A DNA stretch of 64,000 nt from Lagopus muta (Eukaryota; Chordata; Aves; Galliformes; Phasianidae). The position numbers and the translations under genes were made by a program. Positions 50,301 to 64,000 of the stretch are shown here, piece after piece. Position 1 is the first letter of the stretch, and every line of letters starts with the position of its first letter. The notes under the pieces were generated by a model. That model worked only from the letters and a program-made list of their open reading frames with translations. It searched no databases and was not told the origin of the DNA. Location: contig NC_064449.1 in NCBI RefSeq assembly GCF_023343835.1, positions 4,997,778-5,061,777 of the forward strand. The letters run 5' to 3'.

Positions 50301-53300
50301 TCTAAAGCTGTTGTCTTGGGTCCAGCTTAAAAAAAAAAAAATAGAGAAATTGAATGTTGATGTGTAACAAAATGTAAAAGGAAGGCATCCTTTTTGTTAG
50401 CATTCCAGTATATTAAAATATCCTCATCACACCGAGTGTTTGATGGATTTTCTTATGCTTGAGCGTTGGCCATAAGTAAGAGTCATAGTTAAGGTACTTG
50501 ATGGGCCTGTAACATTTATTTTATTTTTTGTTTGATATAGCTAATAAAGCCAAGTAATCCTGGATGTTTACAGAGAGAGAATGTTCTTTGAAACCTTTGT
50601 TAACTGAACCTCATCTCATATGGGAGATGGAAAGGAACCTTCCTGAAACATTGCATTAAATAATTCATAGTCTTCCATCATTCAGAGTGAAAAAGGAGAT
50701 TTCCTTTTTTTGCCGTGGGTTATACAGCTTGTGTTTTAGTCACTGCTGTCTGTTTGCAGGCTTTTTCCTTCACAAACAAAATGCAAAAAATAATGACAGA
50801 AGGGAAACATGAAGTTTTATACAAAAGATTTAGGCAATGTAATTTTTCTTTAAACCCTCAAGCTTACAGGCATTAAACACGTGTATCCAGATTGTCTGTC
50901 TGTCAGTGCTTTTGTGTGAAAGGAGAGGGTAGAGGATGCTTCTTGTCTGGTCTGTTCTCTGTGTCTCTGGTTCCTTTCAACTGGCAGCAATGAAAAAGTC
51001 TTTGGACAGATCTTCCATATGCCTTAGGAGTCAGTAGTTGTTATGGGGTGTTTCCTTGCTTCAGACTCTTTCTTGCTTCATTTTCTGTAATCCTTAGGCA
51101 AAATTGCTTTCTGTTGACCCATTTCTGTGTTCATTTGAAATGTACATCCAGTTTTGGAGAAGGAATGGCATATGCAATGTGCTGCAAGTTTGTTGTTAAT
51201 CCTAGTGGTGTTAGAGTACAGAGTCTTGGGCTGACCTGTGCTGTGTTCCATTGGACTACAGACTTGATGGTCAGTGTTACTGCTAAGAAAAGTAATGGAA
51301 ACTAGCATTCTTCTTTATTAATCTGTGTTATTTTTTTATCTCTTGTTCTGCTATACATGCCAATAATTTTGTTTATGCACATTTCAGCTGAACTTAATAT
51401 CTCTGCAGTGAGTGGTTATGGCTGTATCATTTTGCTTAAAATTGTTGCTTGGCATTGAGTGCCCAGTACATCTCAAGTTCTGAATACTCCTACCTTGTAT
51501 TGCTGACCTCGCTTGTGCTGCATTTTGATGTGTAGCTAAACTTATGCTGGTTCTTTCTGACTTAAAATGAGGTCATAAAGCAAAGTAGAAGACAAACACG
51601 ATGGATTTTGCTTTCACAGCACATGCAGAGCTTGTCTGCTTCAAAAGCAGGCCTTCATGATTATTCTAACTGAAGACAGTAGGTCTTTCTATGATCATAG
51701 CAAAACTAGGCATATCTCTGAGAGGTACTTTTAAAATCCTGCTGAGAACATGGGAAGTATGACTGCCAATGCTAACATCAGTTTGATCTAAGCTCCTCTT
51801 ACAGGATTTGCTTTGTCATCTTTTATTTTTATTCTCTTTAGAAAAGAATAAATGCTGGTAGTAACAAGAGCAGCTTTTTAAGGAGAACTGTTGGGGGTGG
51901 TCAGTGAAGGATGGAATAAAGCTGCTTTTGTCTCTTTGAATCTGCTCTTCCCTTTGGGTAAAGCTGATAGATGGTGAATGTCAGCTTTTCTGTCAGAACT
52001 GCCACGTGGGATCGGACTGAAGGTCTGCGTAATGGAGTTGGAGTAGCCTGTTTAAATGATGCCCGCTACGAGGTGTTGAAGGAGACAGGATGTGCTGGGT
52101 GAGCCTTTCCCTGGCAAGCATTTCTTCCTGAGCGCTGTCAAAGAGATTCAGGGACCTTCTGACCTGAAGGTTTCGTTTGAGCTGTTGCGTTTTTCTTATC
52201 GCTGATGGACTTCTCTTCAAGAAGTTAATTATTCACGAGTCCATTTGTTCCATGGAACCACAAGAGTTTAATATTTTTTCTAAGTGTTGCGTGGAAGAAA
52301 AAGCCTGGGATTTGGTTTTATTGCTGTTATCATGGTGACGTTCAGATGGCGTTTTGCTGGACAGCTCCCCTGTGGATTGAATGCCGCGTCAGCAGGGCTC
52401 TGCGGTCGCTCACCGGGCCTCTGGAATGCTTCAGATGCTGAGACAAATGCTGGACAATTTCTCTTTTATTTTTCCTTTAGCTAGATATTTAGGACCTGGA
52501 TATTCTGGAAAACAACAGAACCAAAATTGTGTTTAGCCGGTGCATGCTTAGTGAGCTTTGAAGAGAGAGCTTGCCATAACCTGAAGTTGATAGTGATGAA
52601 ATTTTGTTAGGAAAAATCAAGGACATTTTAAAACACTGGCATTACTGCTCACATTTTATGGATGGAGAGACAGAGATTTGCTGTAGGCCATCCAGCTGGC
52701 TCCTGGCAGGCCTGAGAATAGGATCTAAGACTCATTAGTCTCACTGTGTACTCAGCCTGTGAATTTCTACAATCAGGTGGTGTATTTGCGCCAAGATTTC
52801 AGATGGCTTGAACTGGCTGTTTGCAGTGTAGAACTTGTATTTCAAGGCTGTGAAATAATGAGCTAGAAAATAGTGGGAAATTAGCTCTGTGTATTTTAAT
52901 TTTCTTGGATTGCACGTATCTAAGATCAGATGGCTTTTAACAAAAACTAAGATATGAAAAGAAGTGCAAACGTGTGCCTTAAACACTGCTGCACCTTGTA
53001 GAAGACAATTCCATTCAAGGTAAGAATAATAATTAAAAAAAAAAACAACCATCTAATCTATCCAACTAGGATAGAAAGTATGAAGGATATTGTTCCTTTA
53101 AGGAACAACTTGCCTTCCAAGGCAGTTTGTGAAAGTAACCTTTATCGTTCTTCAGCTAGCACACAACAATGCGCATAAGCTTCTTGATCATCTTTAACAT
53201 TTCATTACTTGGTAGTTCACCAGTAGTGAGCCATACTGCACTTGCAAGCTTGAGTTGCTAATTGCAATTTGACTGAATGGCATTTTCCCTGAATCCTCTC

Positions 53301-54112
53301 CCTTGCCTTTGGAGATGTGTGTCGGCTCTGGCTGGTTCACGTCTTTGGTAGGAGGGTAAGGCAGTAGTTTGACTCCAGAGAGTTGGGATGTGCCTCATGC
53401 TGGTGTTTACTTTGTGTTGATATGTGTCGCTGTTACCTTTGTTACCAGTGCATTCAAGGAAATTACATTTTATCATGAGTGCAGCAGAAAGGAAATGCAT
53501 GCAACCGTGTTTCAGGGAGTAAATTTTTCATGATGGTAGCACAGGAGTACTAAATAAAAAATGTCAGCTTCTTAGATTTGGTTGCAGTACAGACATGTGC
53601 CTGGAAATAATGGGTTCTGTGACTGTTTGAAATAAAGGACAGCTATAGCACTGAACCTCAGAGGGCAGAAAAATTTGTGTGCTTAATCACAGAAGGAAAT
53701 GCCTGGTATTGCAGTGTATGATCATTAAGAGTTTGGAAAGCTGTAACAAGGCAGAGAATGCAGCAGAAAAATGAATGTGAATGAGAGGAGCATGCATAGT
53801 AAACATAGCTTTTAGAGATCTAAATTGATTTTCTGAAGAATAAAAAAGAAATCGGCTTTCTGTATGATTTCATTCAGTCCTGTGCTTGTTCTGCTTTGTC
53901 TCACGCCCGAGGTGCTTTGAGGAATGGGGCTGATTCTGAAGTCTGTCTGGAGAGGAGCAGTAAGAATCGGAGCTATTAGTTAATGATCCAAAGCAGCAAG
54001 CCAGCTTTGGCTCAGACACATCCATTGTCTCTTACACTCCTACACAGTTACTCCCCCTAAATGTTTCTCTTCTTTTTGTTCCTCCTGTCTCATCATATAA
54101 ACTAGACCCATC

Positions 54113-54142
54113 AAAAAAAAAAAGAAAAAAAAAGAAAAAAAA
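54113..54142. repeat. A-rich simple repeat
   Basis: Thirty bases of A broken by two G. No retroelement body precedes it on either side. Confidence 0.8.
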
Positions 54143-57100
54143 CAACACCTCTCTGAAGTGCCAACAATAAAAATTGCTCTTCAGAATGCTCAAAGCTATT
54201 AATTAAAGTGATTAATCATTTCTGGAGCTACAGATATTTTAAAGCATCTTGTATATATGTTGCTTGTGGTGTTGGTTTTGGTGCTTAATAAAATAGAAAA
54301 ATCTAAAACTTGTATAAAATGACTATCTGCATTTCAGCAATTAAAAATTTACTGTAACTTGTGTGAATTCATGTTTTTTAAAATCACACCATAGAACAGA
54401 AAACAACTTGGATATAGCTGGTTACAAGTGTGTATTCTATTGACCTGAGAAATGAAGGCAGCTCTTCCAGGAGGGGGAGTGCAGTGGGCTTGTTGATCTA
54501 CAGACTGAAGCCTCTGTAGGGATTTGGGTACTTGTTCTGCTTAGGTTTTTACATGTTATCACACTAGAAGAAGTTGTTTATATTTTGCCTCAGGTGCTTA
54601 AGAGAACATGTACACATGGCTATGGAATCCAAAAGCCCTAATGGTGCATGCAGTAATTTTGCTACCTAGTTCTTTCCCTTTGGTGAACGCCCTGGTTCTT
54701 CAGTGTCTGAGCAAAGGCCCAGCTTCTCCCGCTGCATGGACAAATCCCAACTGGGGCCACTGTGTCTTAGGCCAAGGCTCTTCTTCCATGAGACACTTCC
54801 ACAGCCCACCTGAAATGTTGTGCAGCCTGCAGGGTCAGTCTGAGAGTGTGTTTGAGGAGCTCATGTGTAGGTGAGGTACTTAGGGCTGTGTGGGAACATC
54901 ATCTTCTATCTTTTAATCAGCTGGCAATGATAAGGATGGAAAATCACATACTCTTTGCGATCAGGAAGCACAAGTGCTTTATCACAGGCATTATGCAGGA
55001 ACCAGATGCAACAAATTGTTAATCTTGGAGTATTTCCCAACAGCCAAAACATTTGAACAATATCTAACAGGTTTTTATTTTACTTGCAAACAATTGCAGG
55101 ACATGAATATTTCTCCAGTGACTGGAGAAAGCTAAATTTATAATTAAGAAGTTGAGAAAATACCCCAAACAATTGGCTTTTAAAACCAAAACACCCTCCC
55201 AGTCACTTCCCCTGACAAAATTTGCCTTATTTTTTAATCCTCCCCTCTTCCACTCAAACTAATAATAAAAATACTGAACCATTTGCTTTTTAGATGGGTT
55301 ACAAACTGAAGGATTTCAGGATGGAGCTCTGGGGGAGATGCTGAGGAGCCTCAATAAAGTGTAGGAGCACTATAGATAGGCCTGTATCAGAAATAACCAT
55401 GTGAGAACTATTTATGCTCCAGCAGTGCTTTTACTGCACGCACAACGAGTTTAATAGCAAAGAGGCCTCTACCACATGTTGCAGGCATTTTAAAAACTGG
55501 AAACCATTGGAAGACAATTAGGGGATTTCTGTTGTTCACACCAGTGCAAAACCCAGTCCTCTGTGCACTTCTTGTCTGTGCTACATGCTTACCGTAACGT
55601 ACAGTACCAAAAGCAAATGTCGTGTAGATACTTTGCTTCTGCATGAAGAGCACAATGGCGGGAACAAGTTACTCTGCCTAAGATCTGTAGGAGGTTTTTA
55701 GTATCAAAATGTTTTAATTTTGTTGCTTGATGAGGAAGTTGACTGAGATCTATGCGTTCAATATACTGGCTGTAGTGATGGAGGAGTGTATGGGTGGTTT
55801 CTTCTGGTGTCTGTTAGTTTAGTTTGAGATTTGTTCTGGGTAACAAAAACTCCCTGGCTACTGGTCGAGCTTGTTGTGTCATTGCTATGAAGCCATCTGC
55901 AGGTTCTCTTAGGCTGCATGTCTGTTGGCTGGCCATCACTAAATGGATTTCATTAGAGCCAGCTGATCTGGACCCCCCCGACTTGACAGTGCTCTTAAAT
56001 GAGTTCTTTGTCTATTCTACCTCAGACTTGTTGGCATTAACTGTGTTTTTATAGTTCACCTCACTAAGTGAATTCTGAAGTAGATGTCAGTAACTAAATT
56101 AAAAGTAATTATTACAATTAGCTGATGCCTGATGCTGTAGTTGAAGTTTGGTAGCCTTTTACTTAGGTAGGAAGCAGGAAAAGAATTGCTTTTTCATTCA
56201 GGAAAAGTCTTTTGACTTGAATTCATCAAATGCCTTCAGTTTTCTACTAGATTTTCTGGAACATTAGACTGATATCTGGAAACACTTTGGTGACCAGCAG
56301 AGGAGATTTCAACAGGATCGCTGTATCTAGAAATGCAAGGAGTATCTTGGGAAAGATGGATTTATGGACTGCTGTTGCTTTGAGCCAACATACTTATTAA
56401 TTTGTGATACATCTAGATCCTAGCTATTGTTGTGTTTCTGTGGGTAACCTCTGAGTGACCCCCAACTGATGAGTTGGCTGTGTTGCACGTTAAACTGTTT
56501 TGCACGAGAGGGAATCTGAATTCTTTGTTTTGAAACTTGAGTCTGTTGCAATTTTTCTCCACCTTTTGAATAGCTTTAGAACTGGCAATTAAGCCTATTT
56601 GTGTGGGATCAGTCCTGGAAGCTGTGTTCTTCATCTCTGTTAGAGGTGAAAGTTACAATAGGAAAGCAGAGGTGGTCTGTAGTACCTGGCAGCTCTGTGT
56701 CCCACAGCGAGTGAAGTCCCTGTTAGCATCCCTTGCTTGAGCATTGGAAATGCTACAGTGTTCTGCCTTTGTAGCACTTGAGAACTTGATATTCAGGCAA
56801 GCGATCTCTGGCTTCTAATTGCCCTTTGGTCTCAACTTTGTTGGCTTTTTTATGTGCTTTATTAGAACCTATGCCAAAGTCTCCTCAATTACCTACAGCT
56901 GCTGTTGTCTTTTCACAACAGTCTACACCATGAGGACTGCTGACTTCTGTCTGTCAGTCTGAGAGCTCTAACAGTCTGAGAGCTCTTGAAAGGCCAAACT
57001 CATTTCCTTGATCTACTGATGGGATTTCTTTTCCTCCTCCAACTGAGGTCAGGGCTCATGCATGGTCTGTTTCTGACACAGGAAATGAGCACCTTAGGGA

Positions 57101-57210
57101 CAAGGCAGCATCCTGATGACTCGTGCTAGTTTGTCTATGTGCTCTTGCTTAAAACTCACAGGCAGCTTCATGGAATGGCATTATGATTTCCATTGTCTTT
57201 TGATGTGTGC

Positions 57211-57244
57211 TTTTCCTTTTCCTTTTTCTTTTTTTTTTTTTTTT
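57211..57244. repeat. Pyrimidine/T-rich tract
   Basis: TTTTCC units running into 16 consecutive T. Low-complexity; no attached element is recognised. Confidence 0.8.
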
Positions 57245-60200
57245 GCAACAAGATTGGAATAGGTTGAGGAAATGTGTGTATGCACATGTGTCATGTGAAC
57301 CCATACATGTATACATTTAGTCCTTAATGTGTGCAGAAATTTTGTGAGGTAAAAAAGAGGAATGCAAGTGGTGAATACTAGTTTTACAAGTCCTTTGAGT
57401 GATCTTGATCTCACAGGTTATGACAGCAAAATACACACCTCCCAAGTAATACATTGCATGCAATTTCTGCACATATGTGTACTCTTTACACAGGAGGCGA
57501 TATGCTAACTTACAAGTTAGTGTGAGTCTGTGAGTCTGGAGGGTGTGTTATTGTTCAGGTAACTCTTCCAATGTAATGGAAATGCTGCAGGAAACAAAGT
57601 AGGAAAACAGGTATTTTCCAGTGTAAGGCACTGCTAATATCTTCCTCCTAGGAAGGTAATTACCAGTTACTTCTTTGTTTCTGGTTGTGATGAACTGTTT
57701 ACTGGGCTCGAAACTATATTTCAACATGTTCTGAATCCTTCAAATTCAGTCAACCCTTGACCAATGTTATACCTTAAAAATAAAACACAATAACAGAGGT
57801 AGTGACTGAATATCAGTGCTGTAATTACCTGTCATTTCCTGTGTGATAAATAAGGTGTTTTTTCCACATACATTAATTATGTGGTGGGACGTGCTTGCTA
57901 ACCTGGGATATTGTAGAAGCATGTAGGAGTAGCTGAGTTCCATTATTAATTTGCTAAATTCGGGGATGAGAGGGCCATTAAGGAACACGATACATAATCT
58001 TCCAAATGCATTTTAGGAAGTCTCAAAAAATTTTGTTGCTGGAGTCTGGATGAGTATCTTGGAAAATATTGCTTTGTGCTTGCTTTGATTTGTAACCATC
58101 CTGATGTCAGAGCTGAGGTATGAGATGGGCAGGCTCACTCTGCGGCAGTTCTTGTTTTCAGGGCTCCTGACACCATGGATATGCATCTACATCTTGGGCT
58201 TGTGAGGGCCTTTGACGTTGGAATGTCTTCTCCTTTTCTTTAAAAGGGTTTGAGAGATTTATGTATGAGCAAACACAGACATTTTCAGAGAACAGAATTA
58301 TTTTTCTTATTTGCAGTATGAGGTAAAGACATTTAGGTGGGCTCTCACTTCTGTAATGACTATCGCTGCAAGAGGAGCCATTGATCTCATCTTCAGAGAA
58401 CAATGAATCTGTACTGCATCACCTGCTGTCACCCATAGCAGTGAAAAACAGCCATGGCCTTACAGGGAAGATGCAGATTTTCCAGTTTTCAGGTGGATGA
58501 AGAGTTAAAAACACACTGTGAGTAAAAGGAAAAGCATGTTGCGTTCGCAGAAATTATGGCCTTCTGCAAAGAGAAAATGTTTACAGACGGGATATAATAA
58601 ATGCAAGTTAGGAATGATTAGAAAGTACAGATGGGAGATAGGATGGGTATGAACAGGAGAGAACAGTGCAACCAATAAAGCATTAAATACGGTTTTGCAA
58701 GGGGAGAACCTTTGGGACAGAGAGTCAGTTGTTTTCCCCATGGGGATTCTGGGGCTCTGTTTTGGTGGTCTGTACAGTAGAGGCTGAGCTTTGGCAAACT
58801 GAAGAGTGCATGATGTCATTGGATGCATAACATATGCACTGAGAGCTAGTAAATGCTGTTCACACTGCGGTGCGCTGCCAGATGTGTGTGCTGGAATGCA
58901 CTTTGAGAAATGGAAAAGTCATCTTTATAAAGATACCAAGAGATGAAGTAAGAATGTCCTGTACTGAGCCTGGTTGAAGCCGCAGCGCTGCCAAGTGCAG
59001 CCGCACCGCCGAGTTCTCCCTCCTGAGCCCTGGGTTCTGCTGTCGGGAGCAGTCTGTGCAGAAGGCCTTATTCAGCGTTTCTCTGTAGTTGGAGGATGAG
59101 CTCTGAGAAGCTCCCCTTCTATCCAGAAAACTTATTTGGGATGTGCTGGTATGAACTGATTTGCAGCAGGTGAGCATCAGGGTACCAACTCAGTGCAGTT
59201 TCCACCCTTCTTTACTCTGTTCTGAATGGTTACAACAGCTTCTAGTGCGGCCGCTGCTCTGTTCCTAAGGCACTCCTCTTGCTACAGATTGAGGTGCCTC
59301 TAGGGATTAGCTGAATCTCTTACCCAACAGCACTTCGCATGCAATAAAAGCAGAGCTGGCTTTACGTTCTTCTGTACTTTAGAGTGAAAATAAATGTCCC
59401 GCTAAACGCTGAGGTCAACTGTTTGTCTAAATCACAGCATGTTACCTGATTGTCGCTATATAGAGAGGTAAATTTTGCTTTGCTTCTCCTTTCCTTTGCT
59501 CTGAGAGATTAAAGCAAAGAGGGAAGCTGCTGGAAAGCAGCGAGAGAGAATGCCTACAGACAGCCAGGAGCTTCTTAACCCAGTGGGACAGGCAAAGTAC
59601 GTTTCAAGCTTAGGAGAGTTTTTCTTTTTAGTATACTTGTGTCATTTTTTGATGTTTACTGATGACTTTTTCAGGCTAAAATGATCACTACTAATTGACG
59701 ATGGAGTGATCTTTGGTTTCTGTGTGAGAGTACAAACAGTACGTACCCTGTAATAGTTGCACACACAAACTGCAACTGTGGAATCTGTGGAACTGTGCTA
59801 TTTCTGAAGGCCTGTTTAAGGTACCCTCTGATCGTTGCCTCAGAGGAATGTTGAATGTGTCTTGCTGGAAGATTTGCATTTAATACTTGCTCAGTAGAAG
59901 TCATGGTAACTAAGGAGGCAAGTTGTGATCTCTGCAACTTTGAAGTGGAATAGCACAGTCCTGGGAATACCACTGTGCTCAGACAGACCCAACCATACTC
60001 CCAGACTTCAGACTCCAACATATAAACTTTAACAAGTGTTATCAGAAACATATCTTCTTTCTCATATACAAGACAAATAGTTTGCTGTGCTCTTCGTTCT
60101 GTAGAACAAAGATCATTCAGAGGTATGTTTCTAGTCTGACGGGACTCATTTTGCTTGTTGCATTGGAAGGATTGGGACCAACTTAATTAAATGTCTGATT

Positions 60201-63200
60201 TAGTAAGTCAGGCTGTCTGTTTAGGGAACAGCTTGTGTAATCTGGGATGTGGTTCCTGTAGCAGCTCAGCAGCCAGGACACTTTTATTTCTATTCAGATC
60301 GCAGTGATTAAGAACAAATTATTATAAATTTGAAGTCTTGCTTATTAGGCCTAAGTCTTTACACAATTAGACAACTACACAATTAATTAGAAGGGATTTT
60401 TTTTTAACTGAAAGGTTAATAGTAAGATATGAGCTTATTGGCAGCTCTTTATGTAGGTGATGCTACTCCCAGCATGGCAGTTGGGTAGCAAAAGGAAAGG
60501 CTGGATGGCATTCCAGGTGCACTGTCATGTAGAGCAGGGAGAATATGAGCTAACTAATTTCTTCTCTCCTTTGTCTTTTGTCCTCCATCTCTCTTTTGCT
60601 TTAACATAGAGCACACACACAAGGCATCACACGCAGTGTTGGAATTTGGGGTCTGTAGAGTTTTCTACATCTTTCTTGGATCTTTATAGTTTGTGAAGCT
60701 TTTAGTTCATTCTTGCCTTTCTTAGATTTGCTTGTGCTGGTCAGGTGATTCCTTCTCATATATGGTCTTTTAGTATTTCATATCCAGTAAGTGCTGTCAG
60801 AGCTGTTGATGTCCAAGTTCCTTCCCATGATCTTTTCTCCACATAGAATCCCTTTATTACATTTTCAGTTCTAAGTGTGTTTTCTGTGTTGCAGCTCAGT
60901 TATCAGTAACTTGATGTCAGAGTCATAAAGTGCAATAGGAGAGCAATAGCAAAGCTGCCTTACAAGAAGTATAAAATATGACTGTTATCATCCTCTTTGT
61001 GGTGGGATTTATAGTAACAGGCTAAAATGGTTTGTTCTGCAGCCATGGTGCATTCATACACAAGCTGGATTTACTTTTTATTCTAATTCTTACCTCTGTT
61101 TTGGTACCCAGTCGCTCTGCATTTGGTTCTGCAATTGAATGTAAAGGTGCAATTCATTTGCATTGGCAGAATTTTTGATGCTAACATGCTGATGAACTAA
61201 TTTACATACATCTAGGAAATAAATTTTTCAGAACTAACCATTCATTTACATCTCATAATGACTTTGTTCAGCAGTTGTTTGTGGCAAATACAGCCTTAGT
61301 TTCTATGCGTGCTAATGCTGAAGTTGTATGAGCCCGGAATGGTGAGTCATTAAAACAGTTACTTTAATCTAATGGTATGAGGAATAAAGAAGGCTGTATA
61401 TGAGATTCTACACTTAATGAGCTTGCTTGAAGCTAGCTCTGGAAGGAAATGTGGCCACGTTTCCCATCTCTGATGTACTGCCTTTAGAACAAAAAAATTC
61501 TTCCTCTTTAGTTGGGCCAGTTCTATGAAGCTCTATATATAGATAAATACTTGGGTTTTTTATGTATTGATTTTTGATGTCCAGACTTACTTTAAAATTC
61601 AGCCCATAAACTTAGCAAATACCAGAAATTATTGATCCATTCAAGTCTAATGACTAAGCTGTACTTGTAGTGGCATGATTTGAAAAGACCACATCCAGCC
61701 ATTGATTTGTATTACAATGAGCACTGTATTTATCACGGTACAAACTTTGCGATTTGTTTTAATGTAAAGATTAAAAGGAGAGTTTCAGGTTGGCTGGATA
61801 TCTGAGGGAACTGGTAATGTATTATACAGAATTGGACTCACAGGTCACTGGTTTGGAACTGCGTGAGTTTGTGGAAAAATTGCTAGTTGCTTGGTGGAAT
61901 GGAGGCACTCGTCTGTTTGTATGATGTTTGCATGAGAGTGACTTCATTGTAATTGGCATTAAGCAGCTCTGGCTGACAGCCAAAGCAGCGGCTGTACGTG
62001 AGATGGGTTGTGGGGCTGCACTCTGAGTTGTGCCATGGCCACAAGGGCCTTCGTTCTGAGGGTTTGAGGGCAGGTCAGCACTGGTATTGCTGGGAAGCGT
62101 ATGGAATGGCTTGGTTTTTCTTGCCTGCTGTGTGCATGTGCACTGTGTTCCTATTTCAGGAATGCTCGTTTGTAATCTCGCTTTTTAAAAAGTGCAAAAT
62201 GTGTGTTAGAGAAACAGGGAGCAAAGATGAGTGCATGTCAGTCTTCAAGACTGCATTTGAGTTTGCCATGGAGCAAACTCCAACATTTATTTCGAGCCTC
62301 CTCTAAATAAATATTTAGTAAGATAAGAGGCTGATTGCAAAAATAATTGTGGAGCAATCTTCTGTTTACATTATCTTTTAAAAGGATGGTTTAAGTATTT
62401 TTTTCTTTAAAATGTATTCAAAATATATTTTAACATTGCTTATGTGGATGCAGCTCAATTATTTTCTTATTTTTATTTCTTGCAAATGGCTTCCCTCAGT
62501 TTTCTTATCAGGCTTGGGTGGAAATTGCTACATGGTTGGCTCCTACTCCTCTTCCATGTAGAAAAACTGTGATACCCCCCAAAGTCTCGTGCTCTCCCAG
62601 TGCTGGATGCTTAAAATCCAGACGTTAAGTCATCTAGCTGTGGTCATTTGTATCTTTAGGATGGAGCCATCCTTGTCCTACAGTTGACCTAGTTATTCTT
62701 CAGCGCTTTCACAGCTTCTGCTGAGAAATGTTTCGAGTCAGGTTCTGAACAGGTGTGTGATGTGGGAAGGTGCTGGCCTGTCCACCATGGAACAAAACCA
62801 ACTGCATCTTGCCCCGCTCACTGAGTATTCCAGTTCTGATTTTTAGTGAGCTTTTCTGTGCTTATGGCTCCAAGTGGTGGGGTGCACTGAACTGTATACA
62901 GCCACTCATCTGATAGGAGCACTTCTGTAAAGAACAGGTCCTGTGAGCATTGCAGTGCCCCACACTCCATAGGATTTGGCATGTGCGCATCGTTGGCCCC
63001 TTGTGAGCAGATCTGGGCTGGCAGTGTTGTCAGTAGTGAGGGCAGTGTAAGTTAAACCTCCATCTGTGTGTGCTTCTCCAGCAGCACGGATCTGAGATGT
63101 AGATCCTCAGAGTGTGCACTGTCTCTGCTGTGATGATTCCAGTGATGCTTTACAGCACGTCACGGTGGCTCTGCACTGTAAGAATGGTTATCTCAGCCAT

Positions 63201-64000
63201 GGCAATGGAAGTCATTCTTAGCACTAAATGTAACCTAAAGAAATAGCTGCCCTCTGATCATTTTTCTGAAGATTTATCTGAATTTTCTTCTGAGAGCTTG
63301 TTGGCTGCGTATCTGCAGACACTTTGTCATTGTATAGAAGTTAAGTTTATTCCTTTCTTTCTCATGGCTGTTAACAGAGAAAAGGGCTGCTGTACAGCTT
63401 CAGCATACTGTGGCTTGGTGAAAAGATGATACTGAATATGGATGAATTGTCACATTTCTTATTCATGAATTCCCAACTGAAAATGTGAACAGACACAAAC
63501 GAAATTCTTCTTCCATATTTTACACGAAAGTTCAGCAGTAGAACTGTCTATCATTGTAAATCATAGGAGAAGACTCCTTAGAGAGCTGTAAGTGCTGTTT
63601 CTGACTGCTGCAGGATTTTTTGTGAAAATCTCAGGGCTCAGAGCAGAATAGGTGTTATAACATATTGCCATTTCCACTGCATAAGAAGGGAGATTTGGAA
63701 TTGACAAAACAGATCCTTTGCAATACAATAGCTTTATTGTGTAGCCTTTTCAGAGGAAAATGAAAAAGAATTTTAGATTAAAAATTCTGTGAAGTTCAGT
63801 GTCCTGAGAAGCAGGATGAGCACAGTACGTAGTGTGACAAAGCTCTGTAACTTGTCTAGAAAAGGAGTTTGTGTTGCATTTGTACATTTAGGTAATTGAC
63901 CAATTATTAGACCGTATTTGACGTGCATAGTGACGAGATGGATTGTTTAATGAGCTGGTGGGCTCTGTCTGCTTCATCCTTTCCCTTGATGGCAAACTCT

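Larger units (their letters stand above)
40867..64000 (+). other. TTC28 intron 2 (incomplete)
   Basis: More than 23 kb without any recognisable coding exon, RNA gene or promoter island. It holds one reverse CR1 (46511-46990), a few simple repeats (42761, 47353, 54113, 57211) and otherwise unique, AT-rich DNA. Open frames here are short (under about 130 codons) and unlike any family I know. Confidence 0.8.

Noticed and set aside
40867-64000. Possible further TTC28 exons
   Set aside because: The next human segment (AYFRQGVALQYLG) has no counterpart in any frame here; all frames are short and unmatched.

Overview
The window is nuclear DNA from a bird, most likely a galliform (chicken, turkey or quail type). 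The genes are vertebrate and spliced with GT-AG introns. Interspersed CR1 LINE 3' ends are the main repeat. Gene order matches the CHEK2 neighbourhood known from vertebrates (XBP1 - CCDC117 - HSCB - CHEK2 - TTC28). There are no bacterial, phage or CRISPR features.

Layout, left to right. CCDC117 lies on the minus strand (coding 5919 down to 1576, 5 exons, 316 aa). A class II glucose/fructose-type transporter of the SLC2A11 (GLUT11) group lies on the plus strand (6432 or 6932 to 15928, 12 coding exons per transcript, about 500 aa). HSCB lies on the minus strand (20068 down to 17263, 6 exons, 232 aa). CHEK2 lies on the plus strand (20241 to 32696, 14 coding exons, 522 aa). TTC28 starts on the plus strand: coding exon 1 at 34968-35060 and exon 2 at 40588-40866. 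Its next intron fills the remaining 23 kb and the gene runs off the right edge. Every exon chain was joined by hand; reading frames close at each junction and lengths match the families.

Regulation. Three CpG-rich islands mark promoters: CCDC117/SLC2A11-like (about 5560-6500, divergent), HSCB/CHEK2 (about 19600-20640, divergent, start codons 172 bp apart) and TTC28 (about 34650-35470). Both divergent promoters carry exact matches to the ACTAYRNNNCCCR element (ZNF143/THAP11 type). SLC2A11-like and HSCB converge tail to tail around 16.0-17.3 kb.

Repeats. There are about ten CR1 3' fragments in both orientations. A three-copy, about 320-370 bp repeat has TG...CA ends and looks like a solo LTR; two copies are in SLC2A11-like introns and one is just upstream of TTC28. 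A second two-copy repeat sits near and inside HSCB. A few simple repeats complete the set.

How the genes relate. HSCB (mitochondrial Fe-S cluster transfer) and CHEK2 (DNA-damage checkpoint kinase) share a promoter. CCDC117 is poorly characterised. The transporter is the notable extra: mammals have no gene between CCDC117 and HSCB. The best candidate for something under-described is this bird-retained GLUT with two possible first exons, followed by the three-copy LTR-like family and a GC-AG intron in CHEK2.
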